From Crocinitomicaceae bacterium (lineage in GTDB: Bacteria > Bacteroidota > Bacteroidia > Flavobacteriales_D > Crocinitomicaceae): a stretch of 64,000 bases of DNA. Shown here piece by piece: positions 35,631-45,566 of the stretch. Positions within the stretch are counted from its first letter, which is position 1, and the number at the start of each line of letters is the position of its first letter. The translations under genes were made by a program, and so were the position numbers. The notes under the pieces were generated by a model. That model was not told the origin of the DNA and made no database searches. It saw only the letters and a list, made by a program, of their open reading frames with translations. The DNA is taken from the NCBI GenBank assembly GCA_017984635.1, contig JAGNZC010000003.1, positions 1 through 64,000 of the forward strand, written 5' to 3'.

Positions 35631-36992
35631 TTACTCAATAATTACCGAATAACTTTTTTCTAAACCATTTCCTGTTAGTACAACATGGTAGGATCCGCTA
35701 TATAAGGTTCCAACTTGGAAATACCCCATTGTCCCACCTTGAGGAATAGTGCTTTCTTGAACAATTTTACCTGCTGCATCAATTAATTGCATGTTGACTG
35801 CTGATTTATTCATTCCTTGTGCTTGAACGATTAAGACATCTGCAGCTGGATTCGGGAAAATCGAAAAGTGAGTTGGATCTGTCTCACTAATTCCAGCAGT
35901 TGAAGCATACGTTGAAACTGTTTCTGTTACTGACGTTACTTTTGCACCTGTTTTATTTCCATAGAATGTAGGTCCAACAACATAAGGATATGCAGAATTA
36001 TGATTTGCATCAACCGTTGCAAAATAACAATAGATTCCGTTTGGATATTCTGGTGTTTTGCAGAAACGACCGTTGTGGGCATCTAAATAACTCGCATCTC
36101 CAGTATGTGCTATAAATTCATAATCTTCTCTAAAATAACCTAAAGGATAGGTTGTGCTCACTGCTGGCCCTGCTGACACCGTTGCTCCGGTTGGACTTGT
36201 TGTGCGTGTTGTTATTGAACGCAGTTGGTAACCTGATTTCATGCGAACTATTCCACCAGTTCCATCAGTATTGGCATAAGCATAGGCGCCATAAATTGGA
36301 AAGCCATCGTAAGCAAACCCAATTAATGGAGAATGCTGTGAAGAATTAATTGCGTACAAACCGTCTGCAGCATACAAATCACAAATAGTTGAAATGACCG
36401 TTAAATCTAAATTAAATGCACTTGGATTTTGATGATGGTGGTAATTCCCCATTGCTGGGTGTCCTTTGGAACAATCGAATCCTGCTTTTTCTGCTGGTAT
36501 GGCATCTCGGTTCCAAGAAAAGGATGCACCTGGTCCTCCCGGACAAGGAGACATTCCAGGCAAACCACCGCATAAAGAATTCGAGTTTGAATTCCAAGCC
36601 ACACCATCTCTGTAGTCAAACAATGCAACACCATTGATGAAAAGTCCAATATTTCCACCAGAAGTAGCTGTTGCTGTTCCGTTATTTTGTGTAGGATTTA
36701 ATGAAATTTTAAAAATCCCATTTTGATTTTGCGCTTGTGAAGGATTTCCATCTAAAAATGGGCCAGTTGGATAGGCTGGAATACCTGTTGTTGTAACATA
36801 TACCCAATTGTTAGAGTATTGTACTTTTTGACAATTGACAAGGATGTTATTGCCAAAAGCTGTTGAATTTCCACTGGTGTAATAGCTACCTGTTTGTGTT
36901 GTGTTTTGCAACCAAGATGTAATAGCTGGATTAGTTTGCGCATGACTTAGCAATGCAACAAACCAACTCATGTTTAATAAAATCTTTTTCAT
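35631..36992 (-). CDS. YHYH-domain protein with type IX secretion tail
   Basis: 453-aa exported protein. A signal peptide (SHAQ) is followed by a YHYH-type domain with CSKGHPAMGNYHHHQNP, a His cluster typical of the family, and SFSWNRDAIPA. The last 75 residues are a Por-type sorting domain: FSIFPNPAADVLIV, then MQLIDAAGKIVQE and a final strand SYHVVLTGNGLEKSYSVIIE, so it should go to the cell surface by type IX secretion. It is the last gene of the ECF sigma operon, 33 bases after mauG. A metal, perhaps copper, is suggested by context and the His cluster. Confidence 0.88.
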   Translation of the reverse strand: MKKILLNMSWFVALLSHAQTNPAITSWLQNTTQTGSYYTSGNSTAFGNNILVNCQKVQYSNNWVYVTTTGIPAYPTGPFLDGNPSQAQNQNGIFKISLNPTQNNGTATATSGGNIGLFINGVALFDYRDGVAWNSNSNSLCGGLPGMSPCPGGPGASFSWNRDAIPAEKAGFDCSKGHPAMGNYHHHQNPSAFNLDLTVISTICDLYAADGLYAINSSQHSPLIGFAYDGFPIYGAYAYANTDGTGGIVRMKSGYQLRSITTRTTSPTGATVSAGPAVSTTYPLGYFREDYEFIAHTGDASYLDAHNGRFCKTPEYPNGIYCYFATVDANHNSAYPYVVGPTFYGNKTGAKVTSVTETVSTYASTAGISETDPTHFSIFPNPAADVLIVQAQGMNKSAVNMQLIDAAGKIVQESTIPQGGTMGYFQVGTLYSGSYHVVLTGNGLEKSYSVIIE

Positions 36993-37025
36993 AAATTAGT
37001 TATTAAGTTAAAAATTATGTTTGGT

Positions 37026-38030
37026 TTATTTTGGAAAGGAATACTGTTTATTCGTTAAAAATTTACGATCTGTTAATGTCAATAAAAATGAGAGTAAGTC
37101 TTTTTTGTCCAACTCAGATAATTTAATCGAGCGTTTTAATCGTTTGTCGATGTAGTTTGAATGAAATAAGGATTCATTCGTATAATGGTTGATGACCTCT
37201 TTTAATTTTTTAAATCGGCCATCATGCATGTATGGAAAAGTGACTTCGCAATTTCGCAAAGATGGTATTTTAAATGTTAATGAATCACTGTTTTTGTGGG
37301 TGATTGAAAAACGACCTAAATCATTTATCGTTGGATCAATTGGTAGTCCATTACTTGCATATTCATTGCGCATAAATAAAGGTTCAGTGTGACAAGCAGC
37401 ACAATTTTGTTTAAACAATTGATACCCCTTTTCTTCTTGTTCTGTAAATGATGTTTTTCCATCTTTCATTTCATCGTATTTCGATTGACAAGAAACAAGA
37501 GATGCTGTAAATTGCGCTAAAGAGTGAAGTAAAAGTGATGAAGTGTAATTTTTTTCTTTTGAAAAGTCTTTTAAGAAACGCTTATATTTCTCGGAGCGAT
37601 TCAAACGATTTAACACACCTTTCATCGTGAAATTCATTTCTGCAGGATGAGTAATTGGATTAACGGCTTGACCACTTAAACGTGTAACACCACCGTCCCA
37701 GTGAAATGTTTTGTTCCAGACTAAATTTTGCAGAGATGGTGCATTTCTAGTTCCTTTTCGTCCATAAATCCCATGACTTATAGTGTGGTCAATATGAGTA
37801 AAACCCGTTGCTTGCAAATGACAAGAAGAACAAGAAATACTACTGTCTTCCGATAGAATTGGGTCATAAAACAAGTTTCTGCCAAGTTCAATTTCTTGTT
37901 GCTTCAATTGAGACAAATCAATATATGGTTGTGGCCAATATTTTGGATAATAGACAGAATTTTGCACATCTTTAACAGAGAATAAAAGAATGCTTAAAAA
38001 GCCAAAAATAAATACGATCACCTTATTCAT
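37026..38030 (-). CDS. di-heme cytochrome c peroxidase / MauG family protein (second copy)
   Basis: 334 aa, signal sequence then two heme sites, ISCSSCHLQ and NCAACHTEP, and FPYMHDGRF. Overall plan matches the copy at 20609-21631 (WDGG, PITHPAEM), so the two are paralogues; this one has a cleavable or anchor signal and no lipobox. It overlaps the MbnP gene by 8 bases, so they are coupled. Expected to be periplasmic and to act on the MbnP partner. Confidence 0.92.
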   Translation of the reverse strand: MNKVIVFIFGFLSILLFSVKDVQNSVYYPKYWPQPYIDLSQLKQQEIELGRNLFYDPILSEDSSISCSSCHLQATGFTHIDHTISHGIYGRKGTRNAPSLQNLVWNKTFHWDGGVTRLSGQAVNPITHPAEMNFTMKGVLNRLNRSEKYKRFLKDFSKEKNYTSSLLLHSLAQFTASLVSCQSKYDEMKDGKTSFTEQEEKGYQLFKQNCAACHTEPLFMRNEYASNGLPIDPTINDLGRFSITHKNSDSLTFKIPSLRNCEVTFPYMHDGRFKKLKEVINHYTNESLFHSNYIDKRLKRSIKLSELDKKDLLSFLLTLTDRKFLTNKQYSFPK

Positions 38031-38679
38031 TTGATTGTTGAAGTTGAAAGAGTGAAGGGATTAAAGCCGCAATTTCTTTTGCTTCTTTTCCAGGAATTAG
38101 AAGTGAATACAGTTCTGTTTTACACATATATTCATAAAGAGGAAGGAGCTGAATATCCAACTTTATTTGAGATGTGAAATTCGATTGAATTGTTTTTTCT
38201 TGTTGCGTTTCAAAAGGTTTTTGGAAACCTCCTATATGGTATTCAAAAGGCTGATCTTGTTGACCTGATACAACTCTTTTCCCCGAAATCTTGAAATTAG
38301 TGTAGCCTGTATTCCATGCCCAGTACATTCCTAGGATTGGGTCCAAATCACCTGTGTAATCTTCAGAAACATGCATGGCACTATCAAGTCCAATTACAAA
38401 AGAAAACGATTTAAATGAAGTAGTTGAAGGAATTACAAGTTCCTTTTGATTTTCTAAATCAAAGAGAAAAGCAGGGTTGCTTTGTAATGTATGATCAATT
38501 TTTAAAGAAGAAATGTAGCATTTTATTGTTTCAAAAACAATTGATTCATTTGCATTGATTGCGATTTTTTGATTGAGTTCAATGGATTTTTCCCCAAACT
38601 TTGGATGAAAAGAAAGTGTTGTTTGCCCAACTGCGTTAGTAAGTATAAATGTTAGTAAAATGAACAGCTTAATTTTCAT
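38023..38679 (-). CDS. MbnP-like protein (second copy)
   Basis: 218 aa, cleavable signal peptide (NAVGQ) instead of a lipobox. Shared family blocks with the first copy: FETIKCYISSLKI, a FDLENQ segment, GLDSAMHVSED and MYWAWNTGY, the same M[FY]W[SA]WNTGY motif. Follows the Spy-like gene by 2 bases. Confidence 0.85.
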   Translation of the reverse strand: MKIKLFILLTFILTNAVGQTTLSFHPKFGEKSIELNQKIAINANESIVFETIKCYISSLKIDHTLQSNPAFLFDLENQKELVIPSTTSFKSFSFVIGLDSAMHVSEDYTGDLDPILGMYWAWNTGYTNFKISGKRVVSGQQDQPFEYHIGGFQKPFETQQEKTIQSNFTSQIKLDIQLLPLYEYMCKTELYSLLIPGKEAKEIAALIPSLFQLQQSNE

Positions 38680-38681
38680 GT

Positions 38682-39128
38682 TTATCTTGGTTGATGAGGG
38701 TGTTTTCCTTCCATGCGGTCAAAAGCGCCATGTATTAATCGTTGAATTTTGTTTTGTTGTTGTTGATTACACAAGCGGATTATTTTTTGAAAGTAAACAA
38801 AGGTCATCGTTACATTTTCATGCTGATTCTCATTAATTAATTGAATAATTGAATCGGCTGTTTTGTTATTTTTTGGAGCAGATAATTGGGCGAATAAGTG
38901 AGCATGTAGCTTTGATGACTCTTCCATCAATTGATCTTTTGTTTTAAAATGAGCTTGTTCCAATGCTACAATTTTTGCTCTTGTTTTTGGATCAAAATCA
39001 GTCACGATAGACACAATGCTTTTACGTTTTGGTGGATGATTTCGTTGTGACACAATGACAAAGACAAGAATTCCATTTAAAAGAATTAATGCAGTAATCA
39101 AAATTCGATTTAAAGTTGTTTTTTTCAT
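38682..39128 (-). CDS. Spy/CnrX-like periplasmic protein
   Basis: 148 aa: one N-terminal membrane helix (9-27), then helical sequence with FDPKTRAKIVALEQAHF and QLMEESSKLHAHLFAQL, as in periplasmic metal-sensor or chaperone proteins of the Spy/CpxP/CnrX group (heavy-metal resistance fold). The C-terminus is His-rich (EGKHPHQPR). In CnrYXH-type systems such a protein senses metal and controls the anti-sigma factor; its place between anti-sigma and MbnP genes fits that role, by inference. Overlaps the upstream gene by 4 bases. Confidence 0.78.
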   Translation of the reverse strand: MKKTTLNRILITALILLNGILVFVIVSQRNHPPKRKSIVSIVTDFDPKTRAKIVALEQAHFKTKDQLMEESSKLHAHLFAQLSAPKNNKTADSIIQLINENQHENVTMTFVYFQKIIRLCNQQQQNKIQRLIHGAFDRMEGKHPHQPR

Positions 39129-39409
39129 ACAATTTCAGTTAAATAGTCAAAATAGGATGAATACAAAGTTTCTGATGGTGTTGGTTTGTAATTTTGGAAA
39201 ATGGAATAAAGATTCAAGGAAATTAAAAGTGCAATCCCTGCTGCAATTGACAGACTAAATTTGATTGAAATCACCTTATCTTTTTGATGGTGTAATGTAG
39301 GAATAGTATTCAATCGCTGTATCAATTCGTCAGTAGGAACGAGCTCATTGAAATAAGCAGGCATTTTATCCAATTGATTTGCAACCCATTTTTCTTTTTC
39401 CATATTCAT
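39125..39409 (-). CDS. probable anti-sigma factor
   Basis: 94 aa. The soluble N-terminal part (1-50) faces the cytoplasm, one membrane helix (about 51-67) follows, and a short tail is outside. The order sigma factor, this protein, periplasmic sensor is that of ECF systems. No zinc-binding HxxxCxxC motif is seen, so it is not a ZAS-type factor. The call rests on position and topology. The first Met may be at 39409 or 39403. Confidence 0.65.
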   Translation of the reverse strand: MNMEKEKWVANQLDKMPAYFNELVPTDELIQRLNTIPTLHHQKDKVISIKFSLSIAAGIALLISLNLYSIFQNYKPTPSETLYSSYFDYLTEIV

Positions 39410-39435
39410 TTGATGCTTAAAGTATTAAAGTCTTT

Positions 39436-40014
39436 TTATTTGTCGTAATTTTTTTCGTAGTAATCAGTTAAAATTACTTTTAATTTTTGTTTTGCTCTAT
39501 AAATTAATGATTCTGTAGCAGGAATTGAATAACCAATTTTTTCTGCTAAATCTTTGTATGAAAGTCCCTCAATCGAATTTAACAATAAGACCACTTTATA
39601 ATTTTCTGGTAATTGTTGGATCGCGTTGTGAATAATTGTAAACTCTTCTTTTTCAATCAGAACTTTATCTGGAAGTAATTCTTTATCTGGAATTATTCCT
39701 GCTATAGAAGTTAAGTCGCTTGTCGTTTTTTTGAGGTGTAATCGTTTCTTTCTAGCTGATTTTCTTAAAAACTCATTGCTTTGATTGAGTGCGATTCGAT
39801 ACATCCAAGTTGATAATTTAGCTTGCTCATTAAATGTATGAATGTTAAGATATAATTTGGTGAAAACCTCTTGTGTAACATCTTCAGCATCTTCTTTTCT
39901 AAGAACAATACTGTAGCAAATTTTATAAATAAATGAAGAATATGTTGACACAAGAAGATCAAAGGCAAATTTTTCGCCTTGTTTTAATCCTTCAATTAAT
40001 TCTTTTTCGGTCAA
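39436..40014 (-). CDS. ECF-type RNA polymerase sigma factor
   Basis: 192 aa with sigma region 2 (DLLVSTYSSFIYKICYSIV, DAEDVTQEVFTKLY) and region 4 (LPENYKVVLLLNSIEGLSYK, then LAEKIGYSIPATESLIYRAKQKL). No region 1 or 3, so it is an ECF sigma. Start codon TTG at 40014; a stop codon lies shortly upstream in frame and no other start keeps region 2. It leads an operon with the anti-sigma, Spy-like, MbnP, MauG and YHYH genes. No TAnnTTTG box was seen in front, which would fit transcription by its own product. Confidence 0.93.
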   Translation of the reverse strand: MTEKELIEGLKQGEKFAFDLLVSTYSSFIYKICYSIVLRKEDAEDVTQEVFTKLYLNIHTFNEQAKLSTWMYRIALNQSNEFLRKSARKKRLHLKKTTSDLTSIAGIIPDKELLPDKVLIEKEEFTIIHNAIQQLPENYKVVLLLNSIEGLSYKDLAEKIGYSIPATESLIYRAKQKLKVILTDYYEKNYDK

Positions 40015-40075
40015 TTATTATTAGTATCAAATTCCATTAGATGCTAATTTCATAAATTCCTTTTGAAATTCAGTA

Positions 40076-41044
40076 TTAATTTTCACGCAGCATCAAACTT
40101 TCTGCTAGTTTGATCAATGGAATTTTTTGTTGAGCAGTTACCTCAATGGCATCTAATGCTTTTAGCGCTATTTGATAATGTTCTTGCATTACTTCTTCAC
40201 ATGCTGCTCTAGCTCCAATTGCATTGTATATTTCAGTTGTTTCATTGATCTTTTTTTCAAAATCAACGGATGAAGAAAGTAGTGTAAGTTGTTCCTTCTG
40301 ATGGTCAGAAGCAAGTTCGATCGCTTTTAAATTAAGTAATGTTTTTTTATTTGAAATAACATCACCACCTACTTGTTTTCCAAATTTTTCAGGATCAGCA
40401 TACAAATCTAAAATATCATCTTGTATTTGAAAAGCAATTCCAATGTGTTGACCAAAAGTATACAATAGTTTTTTATCACTTTGTGAGGCATTTGCAACGA
40501 TAGCTCCCATTTCAAGTGCACAGCCTAATAAAACCGAAGTTTTTAAACGAATCATTTCAATGTATTCATCAATGGTTACGTCTGAACGTGTTTCGAAATC
40601 CATGTCCATTTGCTGACCTTCACATACTTCTATTGCTGTTTTGTTGAATAATTCCAATAAATTGGCTAATTGATGAGGTTCATGCTTCGCTAGTAACTGA
40701 AACGCTTTCACAAATAACACATCACCTGATAAAATGGCAATATTTTGATTCCATTTTTGATGAACAGTTGCTTGGTTTCTGCGTAATGGAGCTTCATCCA
40801 TAATGTCGTCATGGATTAAACTGAAATTATGAAAAGTCTCAACAGAAAGCGCTGCATTGATCGCTTTTTCTTTTTGTTCTCCAAATAATTCAGCTCCCAA
40901 AAGTGTTAAAATAGGACGCATTCTTTTACCACCTAATTGCATGAAATAACGCAATGGCGCGTATAAATTAGTAGGAGTAAGAGGAAAATCTAGTCCAGCA
41001 ATTTCTTTTTCAATATAAGCGGTATAAGCAGAGATTTCTTGCAT
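40076..41044 (-). CDS. polyprenyl diphosphate synthase
   Basis: Trans-prenyltransferase that builds FPP or longer chains from IPP. Both Asp-rich motifs are present: DDIMD (79-83) and DDILD (about 211-215). The N-terminal GGKRMRP and the GQQMDMDFE segment are also conserved. 322 aa. Chain length cannot be settled; Phe74, five residues before the first motif, would favour a shorter product. It overlaps rfbA by one base. Confidence 0.93.
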   Translation of the reverse strand: MQEISAYTAYIEKEIAGLDFPLTPTNLYAPLRYFMQLGGKRMRPILTLLGAELFGEQKEKAINAALSVETFHNFSLIHDDIMDEAPLRRNQATVHQKWNQNIAILSGDVLFVKAFQLLAKHEPHQLANLLELFNKTAIEVCEGQQMDMDFETRSDVTIDEYIEMIRLKTSVLLGCALEMGAIVANASQSDKKLLYTFGQHIGIAFQIQDDILDLYADPEKFGKQVGGDVISNKKTLLNLKAIELASDHQKEQLTLLSSSVDFEKKINETTEIYNAIGARAACEEVMQEHYQIALKALDAIEVTAQQKIPLIKLAESLMLREN

Positions 41045-41907
41045 TATTCTTTAATCAAATTCATTAAATACGATCCGTATCCACTTTTAACAAGTGGCGT
41101 TGCAATTTGTTTTAATTGTTCTTTTGAAATAAACCCATTTATATAAGCAACTTCTTCAATACAACCTACTTTCAATCCTTGACGTTCCTCAATTACTTGC
41201 ACAAATTGACCAGCTTGCATTAAAGAAGCAAATGTACCGGTGTCTAACCAAGCTGTTCCTCGGTCTAAAACGGCAACTTTTAATTGATCTCGGCGTAAAT
41301 ATTCAGCATTAATATCCGTTATTTCATATTCTCCACGTGCAGATGGTTGTAAATTTTTAGCAATATCTACGACAGAATTATCATAAAAATATAAGCCTGG
41401 TACAGCATAATTTGATTTTGGTTGAGTTGGTTTTTCTTCGATTGAAATGGCTTTCATGTCTGTATTAAACTCAACTACGCCATAGCGTTCTGGGTCACTG
41501 ACATGATAAGCATAAACAACGCCACCTTCAGGATTATTATTTTCTTTCAGTAAATTATCCATGCCAACACCATAGAAAATATTATCACCTAAAATTAAAG
41601 CAACTTTTTCATTACCGATGAATTCTTCACCTATTACAAAGGCTTGTGCTAATCCGTTCGGAACTTCTTGAACGGCATAAGAAAAGGAGCATCCCAATTG
41701 TTTTCCATCTCCCAATAATTTCTCAAAATGAGGTAAATCATGTGGGGTTGAAATGATTAAAATTTCTTTTATTCCAGCACTCATTAAAATAGAGAGTGGG
41801 TAATAAATCATAGGTTTGTCATAAATTGGCATTAATTGTTTAGAAACAGCTAATGTCAATGGGTGTAAACGTGTTCCGGATCCTCCAGCTAATATAATTC
41901 CTTTCAT
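41044..41907 (-). CDS. rfbA: glucose-1-phosphate thymidylyltransferase
   Basis: First enzyme of dTDP-sugar synthesis. The nucleotidyltransferase loop [11 protein letters not shown], followed by [26 protein letters not shown] and [11 protein letters not shown], are the family marks. 287 aa, normal. It is separated by about 34 kb from rfbC. Middle gene of the run MMPL exporter, rfbA, prenyl synthase. Confidence 0.97.
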   Translation of the reverse strand: MKGIILAGGSGTRLHPLTLAVSKQLMPIYDKPMIYYPLSILMSAGIKEILIISTPHDLPHFEKLLGDGKQLGCSFSYAVQEVPNGLAQAFVIGEEFIGNEKVALILGDNIFYGVGMDNLLKENNNPEGGVVYAYHVSDPERYGVVEFNTDMKAISIEEKPTQPKSNYAVPGLYFYDNSVVDIAKNLQPSARGEYEITDINAEYLRRDQLKVAVLDRGTAWLDTGTFASLMQAGQFVQVIEERQGLKVGCIEEVAYINGFISKEQLKQIATPLVKSGYGSYLMNLIKE

Positions 41908-41917
41908 AATTCCTTTG

Positions 41918-44566
41918 TTAATCGTTTTTTTCGATTAGACCATTTTTTTCGTCTTCAATAAATTTCAAGCCAGTCCAATCAATTTCACTACCTTCAGCAT
42001 ACGCATCAAAATAAGGTTCTTCAAAGGATTTTGTAGTAAGTCTTCTTTCTAAGCTTAACAATAAAGCAGGCAATAATACAAGATTTGTAAATAAAGCAAC
42101 TAAGTATGTGACAGCTGAAAGATATCCTAATGCTTGTGTACCTCCAAAATCAGAAAATACAAAGACAATAAATCCAAAGAAAAGAACGACAGAAGTATAA
42201 ATAATGCTCAAGCCTGTTTCACGAATAGAGATCGCAACACAATCTTTCAAATCCCAACGTTTAACTTTAAGTTCTTGTCGGTAACGAGCCAAAAAGTGTA
42301 TGGTATTGTCTACGGTGATTCCAAGTGCAATGGAGAAAATTAATAAAGTTGATGGTTTTAATGGGATCCCAAACCAACCCATGATTCCTGCTGTAATGAT
42401 CATCGGAATAATATTTGGTATCATGGATACAATCACAATTCGAACAGAAGAAAATAACAAGCTCATTAAAGCCGCAATGGATAAAATGGCAAAAACAATA
42501 CTTGATAACAAATTAGTCACCAAATAGCGTGTTCCTTCAGCTGCAACGACAGATGTTCCTGTTAATACAACATCGTAATATTCTTTGTCTATTGCTTTTC
42601 GTAAGTTCGAAACAAAATTAGATTTAGAGTAGTAATTTTTTATCAATTCAGGTTTCGTATCGAATTGATATTGAATTTTAGCATTGTTTTTTGAAATTAC
42701 AGCAGTTAAAGAATTATAGATGTTTGAATAGTTTTCTAACAAAGAATCAATGTATGTTTTCTTTCCAGCTTCAATGTGTTTAAATAAGCGTTCAATATCC
42801 TTTTTATCAGGATTCATGATGCTATCAATGCTTAATTTAACAGCTGCAACTTTGTCTGCTACTTCATACGATCCAATATCGCGCATTTGTGTCCGTATGC
42901 GTAATATATACTTGCTAGTATCTACAAGCTCTTTAATTGAAAAACTAGAATTATTGTTTGTGGTATTGAAGTTGTCCATGTATTTAGATAAGCGCACTTT
43001 ATCTCGATTAGCAATGATGGTAAAGCGTTTTGGGTCGTTATTGTAGTAAGCCATATTAACCACTTTGACAAAATCAACGATGGATAAACTTTTAGCAAAC
43101 ATTGAATCGTTCTTAAACATTGTTTGAACTTCTTCAACTCTGTTCAACGTTGATTTACCAAATAAACGCCCCTTTTCTTTGTAATCAATCATTACTTCAA
43201 AAGGAACCGCTCCACCAAAATTATTTTCCATGAAATGGATGTCTTTAGTAATGGTGTCTTTAGCAGGAATGTCACCAGTTAAATTTCCCGTCACTTCCAT
43301 TTTCAACATTCCAATAGCAGCGATTGTCGTTAAAACAATTGTTGTAATATAAATTGATTTTCTGTTGTTTCGTGTTATAACAACTAATTTTTCGATAAAG
43401 TTAACGGCCATTTTTCGATCTAAATGACGCAAATGTCTTTCAGGTGGTCGTTTCGTAAACGACGCTAAAATTGGAATTAAACACAGAGAAACGATATAGC
43501 AAAGCATGATATTAATGGATGATATCATACCAAACTCATAAAACTTCTGAGAATTCGTGAATAAAAATGTAATAAAACCTAAAGCGGTAGTTACGTTCGT
43601 CAAAAACATGGCAATTCCTGTTTTACTAACAACACGTGTCAATGCTTTCATTTTGTTGCCATGGTCTCTAAATTCCTGATGGTATTTGTTGTACAGATAT
43701 ATACAGTTTGGAATTCCAATTACAATCATCAATGGAGGAATCAACGCCATAAGTATTGACAATGGGTAGCCGAGAGTAGCAATTGTCCCTAGAGACCAAA
43801 TTACTGTAACAGCAACAATGGTCATACAAATAACAACTACTCGAACAGATCGAAAGAAAAAATACATCAAAAGCGCACTCACCAACATTGACAATCCAAT
43901 GAAAATGTACATTTCAGATTGAATTCGTTTAGCAAGAATTACACGCAAATAAGGAAGTCCTGCATAATGAAATTCTCCGAAGTAGGGCTTGTAAGCTTCC
44001 GCTAATTTTTGAATTTGCAATACTACTTTTGATTTTTTTTGATCAGCAAGAAAGCGCTCATCTATTCCAACCATCATCAATGAAACATGAGATGAATCAT
44101 TGTAAAGCATCTTGGCATACAAAGGATTTCGTCTAATTTCGTATTTGATTGAATCAATTGTTTTTTCTTGGTAGGTTACGTCAGAAAAGATTCGTTCAAT
44201 AACAAATCGTTGTTCTGTTTTATTGTTTTTAATATTGAATAAGGTTGCTTCAGAAATGATTGATTCAACACCATTTAATTGAAGTATAGAGTCACCTAAT
44301 TCTTTCCATTTTAAGAAGTTTTTTTCAGTGTAAAGTGAATCTGTTTGAATTCCGATAACGAATGTATTACCATCTTCACCAAATTTTTCTTTGAATGAAT
44401 TGTAGTTCTTTGTGGTAGGAGAATCTTTCGGTAAAATAATCCCATACTTATTTTCCATTCGTAAACTGGTAAATGCATAATAACCAAAATACACAGTTAT
44501 TAAGGCAAATACTCCAAGAATTGAAAATCTATTTTTAAGTATGAAATTAGCTATTTTATGCCACAT
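41918..44566 (-). CDS. RND/MMPL-family membrane transporter
   Basis: 882 aa with about twelve membrane helices in two sets of six, each preceded by a large extracytoplasmic loop, as in HAE3/MMPL-type RND proteins. Recognisable parts are the first helix ([17 protein letters not shown]), [15 protein letters not shown] and [18 protein letters not shown] in the two helix bundles. Candidate cargo is lipid or hopanoid; no proof in sequence. Heads the rfbA/prenyl synthase run, 10 bases upstream of rfbA. Confidence 0.88.
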   Translation of the reverse strand: MWHKIANFILKNRFSILGVFALITVYFGYYAFTSLRMENKYGIILPKDSPTTKNYNSFKEKFGEDGNTFVIGIQTDSLYTEKNFLKWKELGDSILQLNGVESIISEATLFNIKNNKTEQRFVIERIFSDVTYQEKTIDSIKYEIRRNPLYAKMLYNDSSHVSLMMVGIDERFLADQKKSKVVLQIQKLAEAYKPYFGEFHYAGLPYLRVILAKRIQSEMYIFIGLSMLVSALLMYFFFRSVRVVVICMTIVAVTVIWSLGTIATLGYPLSILMALIPPLMIVIGIPNCIYLYNKYHQEFRDHGNKMKALTRVVSKTGIAMFLTNVTTALGFITFLFTNSQKFYEFGMISSINIMLCYIVSLCLIPILASFTKRPPERHLRHLDRKMAVNFIEKLVVITRNNRKSIYITTIVLTTIAAIGMLKMEVTGNLTGDIPAKDTITKDIHFMENNFGGAVPFEVMIDYKEKGRLFGKSTLNRVEEVQTMFKNDSMFAKSLSIVDFVKVVNMAYYNNDPKRFTIIANRDKVRLSKYMDNFNTTNNNSSFSIKELVDTSKYILRIRTQMRDIGSYEVADKVAAVKLSIDSIMNPDKKDIERLFKHIEAGKKTYIDSLLENYSNIYNSLTAVISKNNAKIQYQFDTKPELIKNYYSKSNFVSNLRKAIDKEYYDVVLTGTSVVAAEGTRYLVTNLLSSIVFAILSIAALMSLLFSSVRIVIVSMIPNIIPMIITAGIMGWFGIPLKPSTLLIFSIALGITVDNTIHFLARYRQELKVKRWDLKDCVAISIRETGLSIIYTSVVLFFGFIVFVFSDFGGTQALGYLSAVTYLVALFTNLVLLPALLLSLERRLTTKSFEEPYFDAYAEGSEIDWTGLKFIEDEKNGLIEKND

Positions 44567-44594
44567 TTTTTCCTTGTTTGAAAACGATAAGCAA

Positions 44595-44602
44595 CAAAAA
44601 TA
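44595..44602 (-). promoter_or_regulatory. -7 promoter box for the MMPL gene
   Basis: Minus strand reads TATTTTTG, an exact TAnnTTTG box, 28 bases before the ATG. Confidence 0.5.
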
Positions 44603-44679
44603 GTGAAATTAACGCAAATTAAATAGTTCAGCTCAAACTATACACTAGCATTCCATTATTTTAAAGGAAAAGGGATGAA

Positions 44680-45501
44680 TTAAATAAAAGATTTTTCGGT
44701 AAGAATTGCAGCCATTTCTTCTTGAATTTTCTTAGCTTCAATTGCTGCTTTTTCAGCAAAATCTGAACCATTTGCGGCATAAATAATACCTCGTGATGAA
44801 TTGACTAATAAACCACAATTTTTATTCCATCCATACTGAACAACATCTTGTAAAGAACCACCTTGGGCTCCAACTCCAGGTACTAAAAAGAAATGATTAG
44901 GAACAATTGCGCGCACACCAGCAATTTCTTCAGCACGTGTGGCACCAACTACATACATTAAATTTTCATCAGAACCCCATTTACTGGATTGCTTTAATAC
45001 TTTTTTGTAAAGTTCTTCTTTGTTGTGATCTTGTATAAGCTGAAAATCTAATGCACCTTTATTTGACGTTAATGCTAATAATATTACCCATTTATTTTCA
45101 AATGCAAGAAATGGAGTTACGCTATCTTCACCCATGTAAGGGGCAACAGTAACAGCATCGCAATTTAAGTATTCAAAAAATGTTTTAGCATAATAAGTAG
45201 AAGTATTTCCAATATCGCCTCTTTTTGCATCGGCAATCGTTAAACAATCTTTTGGAATATAGTCAATTGTTTTTTTCAAAGATTCCCAACCTTTTGGTCC
45301 ATAGCATTCATAAAATGCAGTATTGGGTTTATACGCAACACAAAAGTCTTTAGTAGCGTCAATAATTGCTTTGTTGAATTCAAAAATCGGATCTTCCAAT
45401 TCTAATAAGTGAGCTGGTATTTTCGATAAATCAGTATCTAGACCAACACAAAGAAATGATTTTTTCTTTTTTATTTGAGTAACAATTTCCTGTAAATTCA
45501 T
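44680..45501 (-). CDS. pyrF: orotidine 5'-phosphate decarboxylase, long (type 2) form
   Basis: Final step of UMP synthesis. [12 protein letters not shown] and the catalytic Asp/Lys cluster in [14 protein letters not shown] are diagnostic of the longer PyrF subfamily, which also has [11 protein letters not shown] near the C-terminus. 273 aa. Own promoter. Confidence 0.97.
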   Translation of the reverse strand: MNLQEIVTQIKKKKSFLCVGLDTDLSKIPAHLLELEDPIFEFNKAIIDATKDFCVAYKPNTAFYECYGPKGWESLKKTIDYIPKDCLTIADAKRGDIGNTSTYYAKTFFEYLNCDAVTVAPYMGEDSVTPFLAFENKWVILLALTSNKGALDFQLIQDHNKEELYKKVLKQSSKWGSDENLMYVVGATRAEEIAGVRAIVPNHFFLVPGVGAQGGSLQDVVQYGWNKNCGLLVNSSRGIIYAANGSDFAEKAAIEAKKIQEEMAAILTEKSFI

Positions 45502-45523
45502 TTTTTATTTTCTTGCAATCCTG

Positions 45524-45531
45524 CAAAAATA
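45524..45531 (-). promoter_or_regulatory. -7 promoter box for pyrF
   Basis: Minus strand TATTTTTG, exact TAnnTTTG match, 22 bases before the pyrF ATG. Confidence 0.5.
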
Positions 45532-45566
45532 AGCAGAATAAGTCTTTAATAAAAACAGAGATGGAT

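Noticed and set aside
36407..36658. Several 60-80 codon frames opposite or over the YHYH gene
   Set aside because: They are shadows of a clear coding region with signal peptide, His motif and sorting tail.
40015..40075. TAnnTTTG promoter before the ECF sigma gene
   Set aside because: No exact box is present; an ATTTGATAC stretch does not fit the consensus.
42300..43046. Frames of 75-98 codons on the plus strand inside the MMPL gene
   Set aside because: Antisense shadows of transmembrane coding sequence; hydrophobicity is mirrored.
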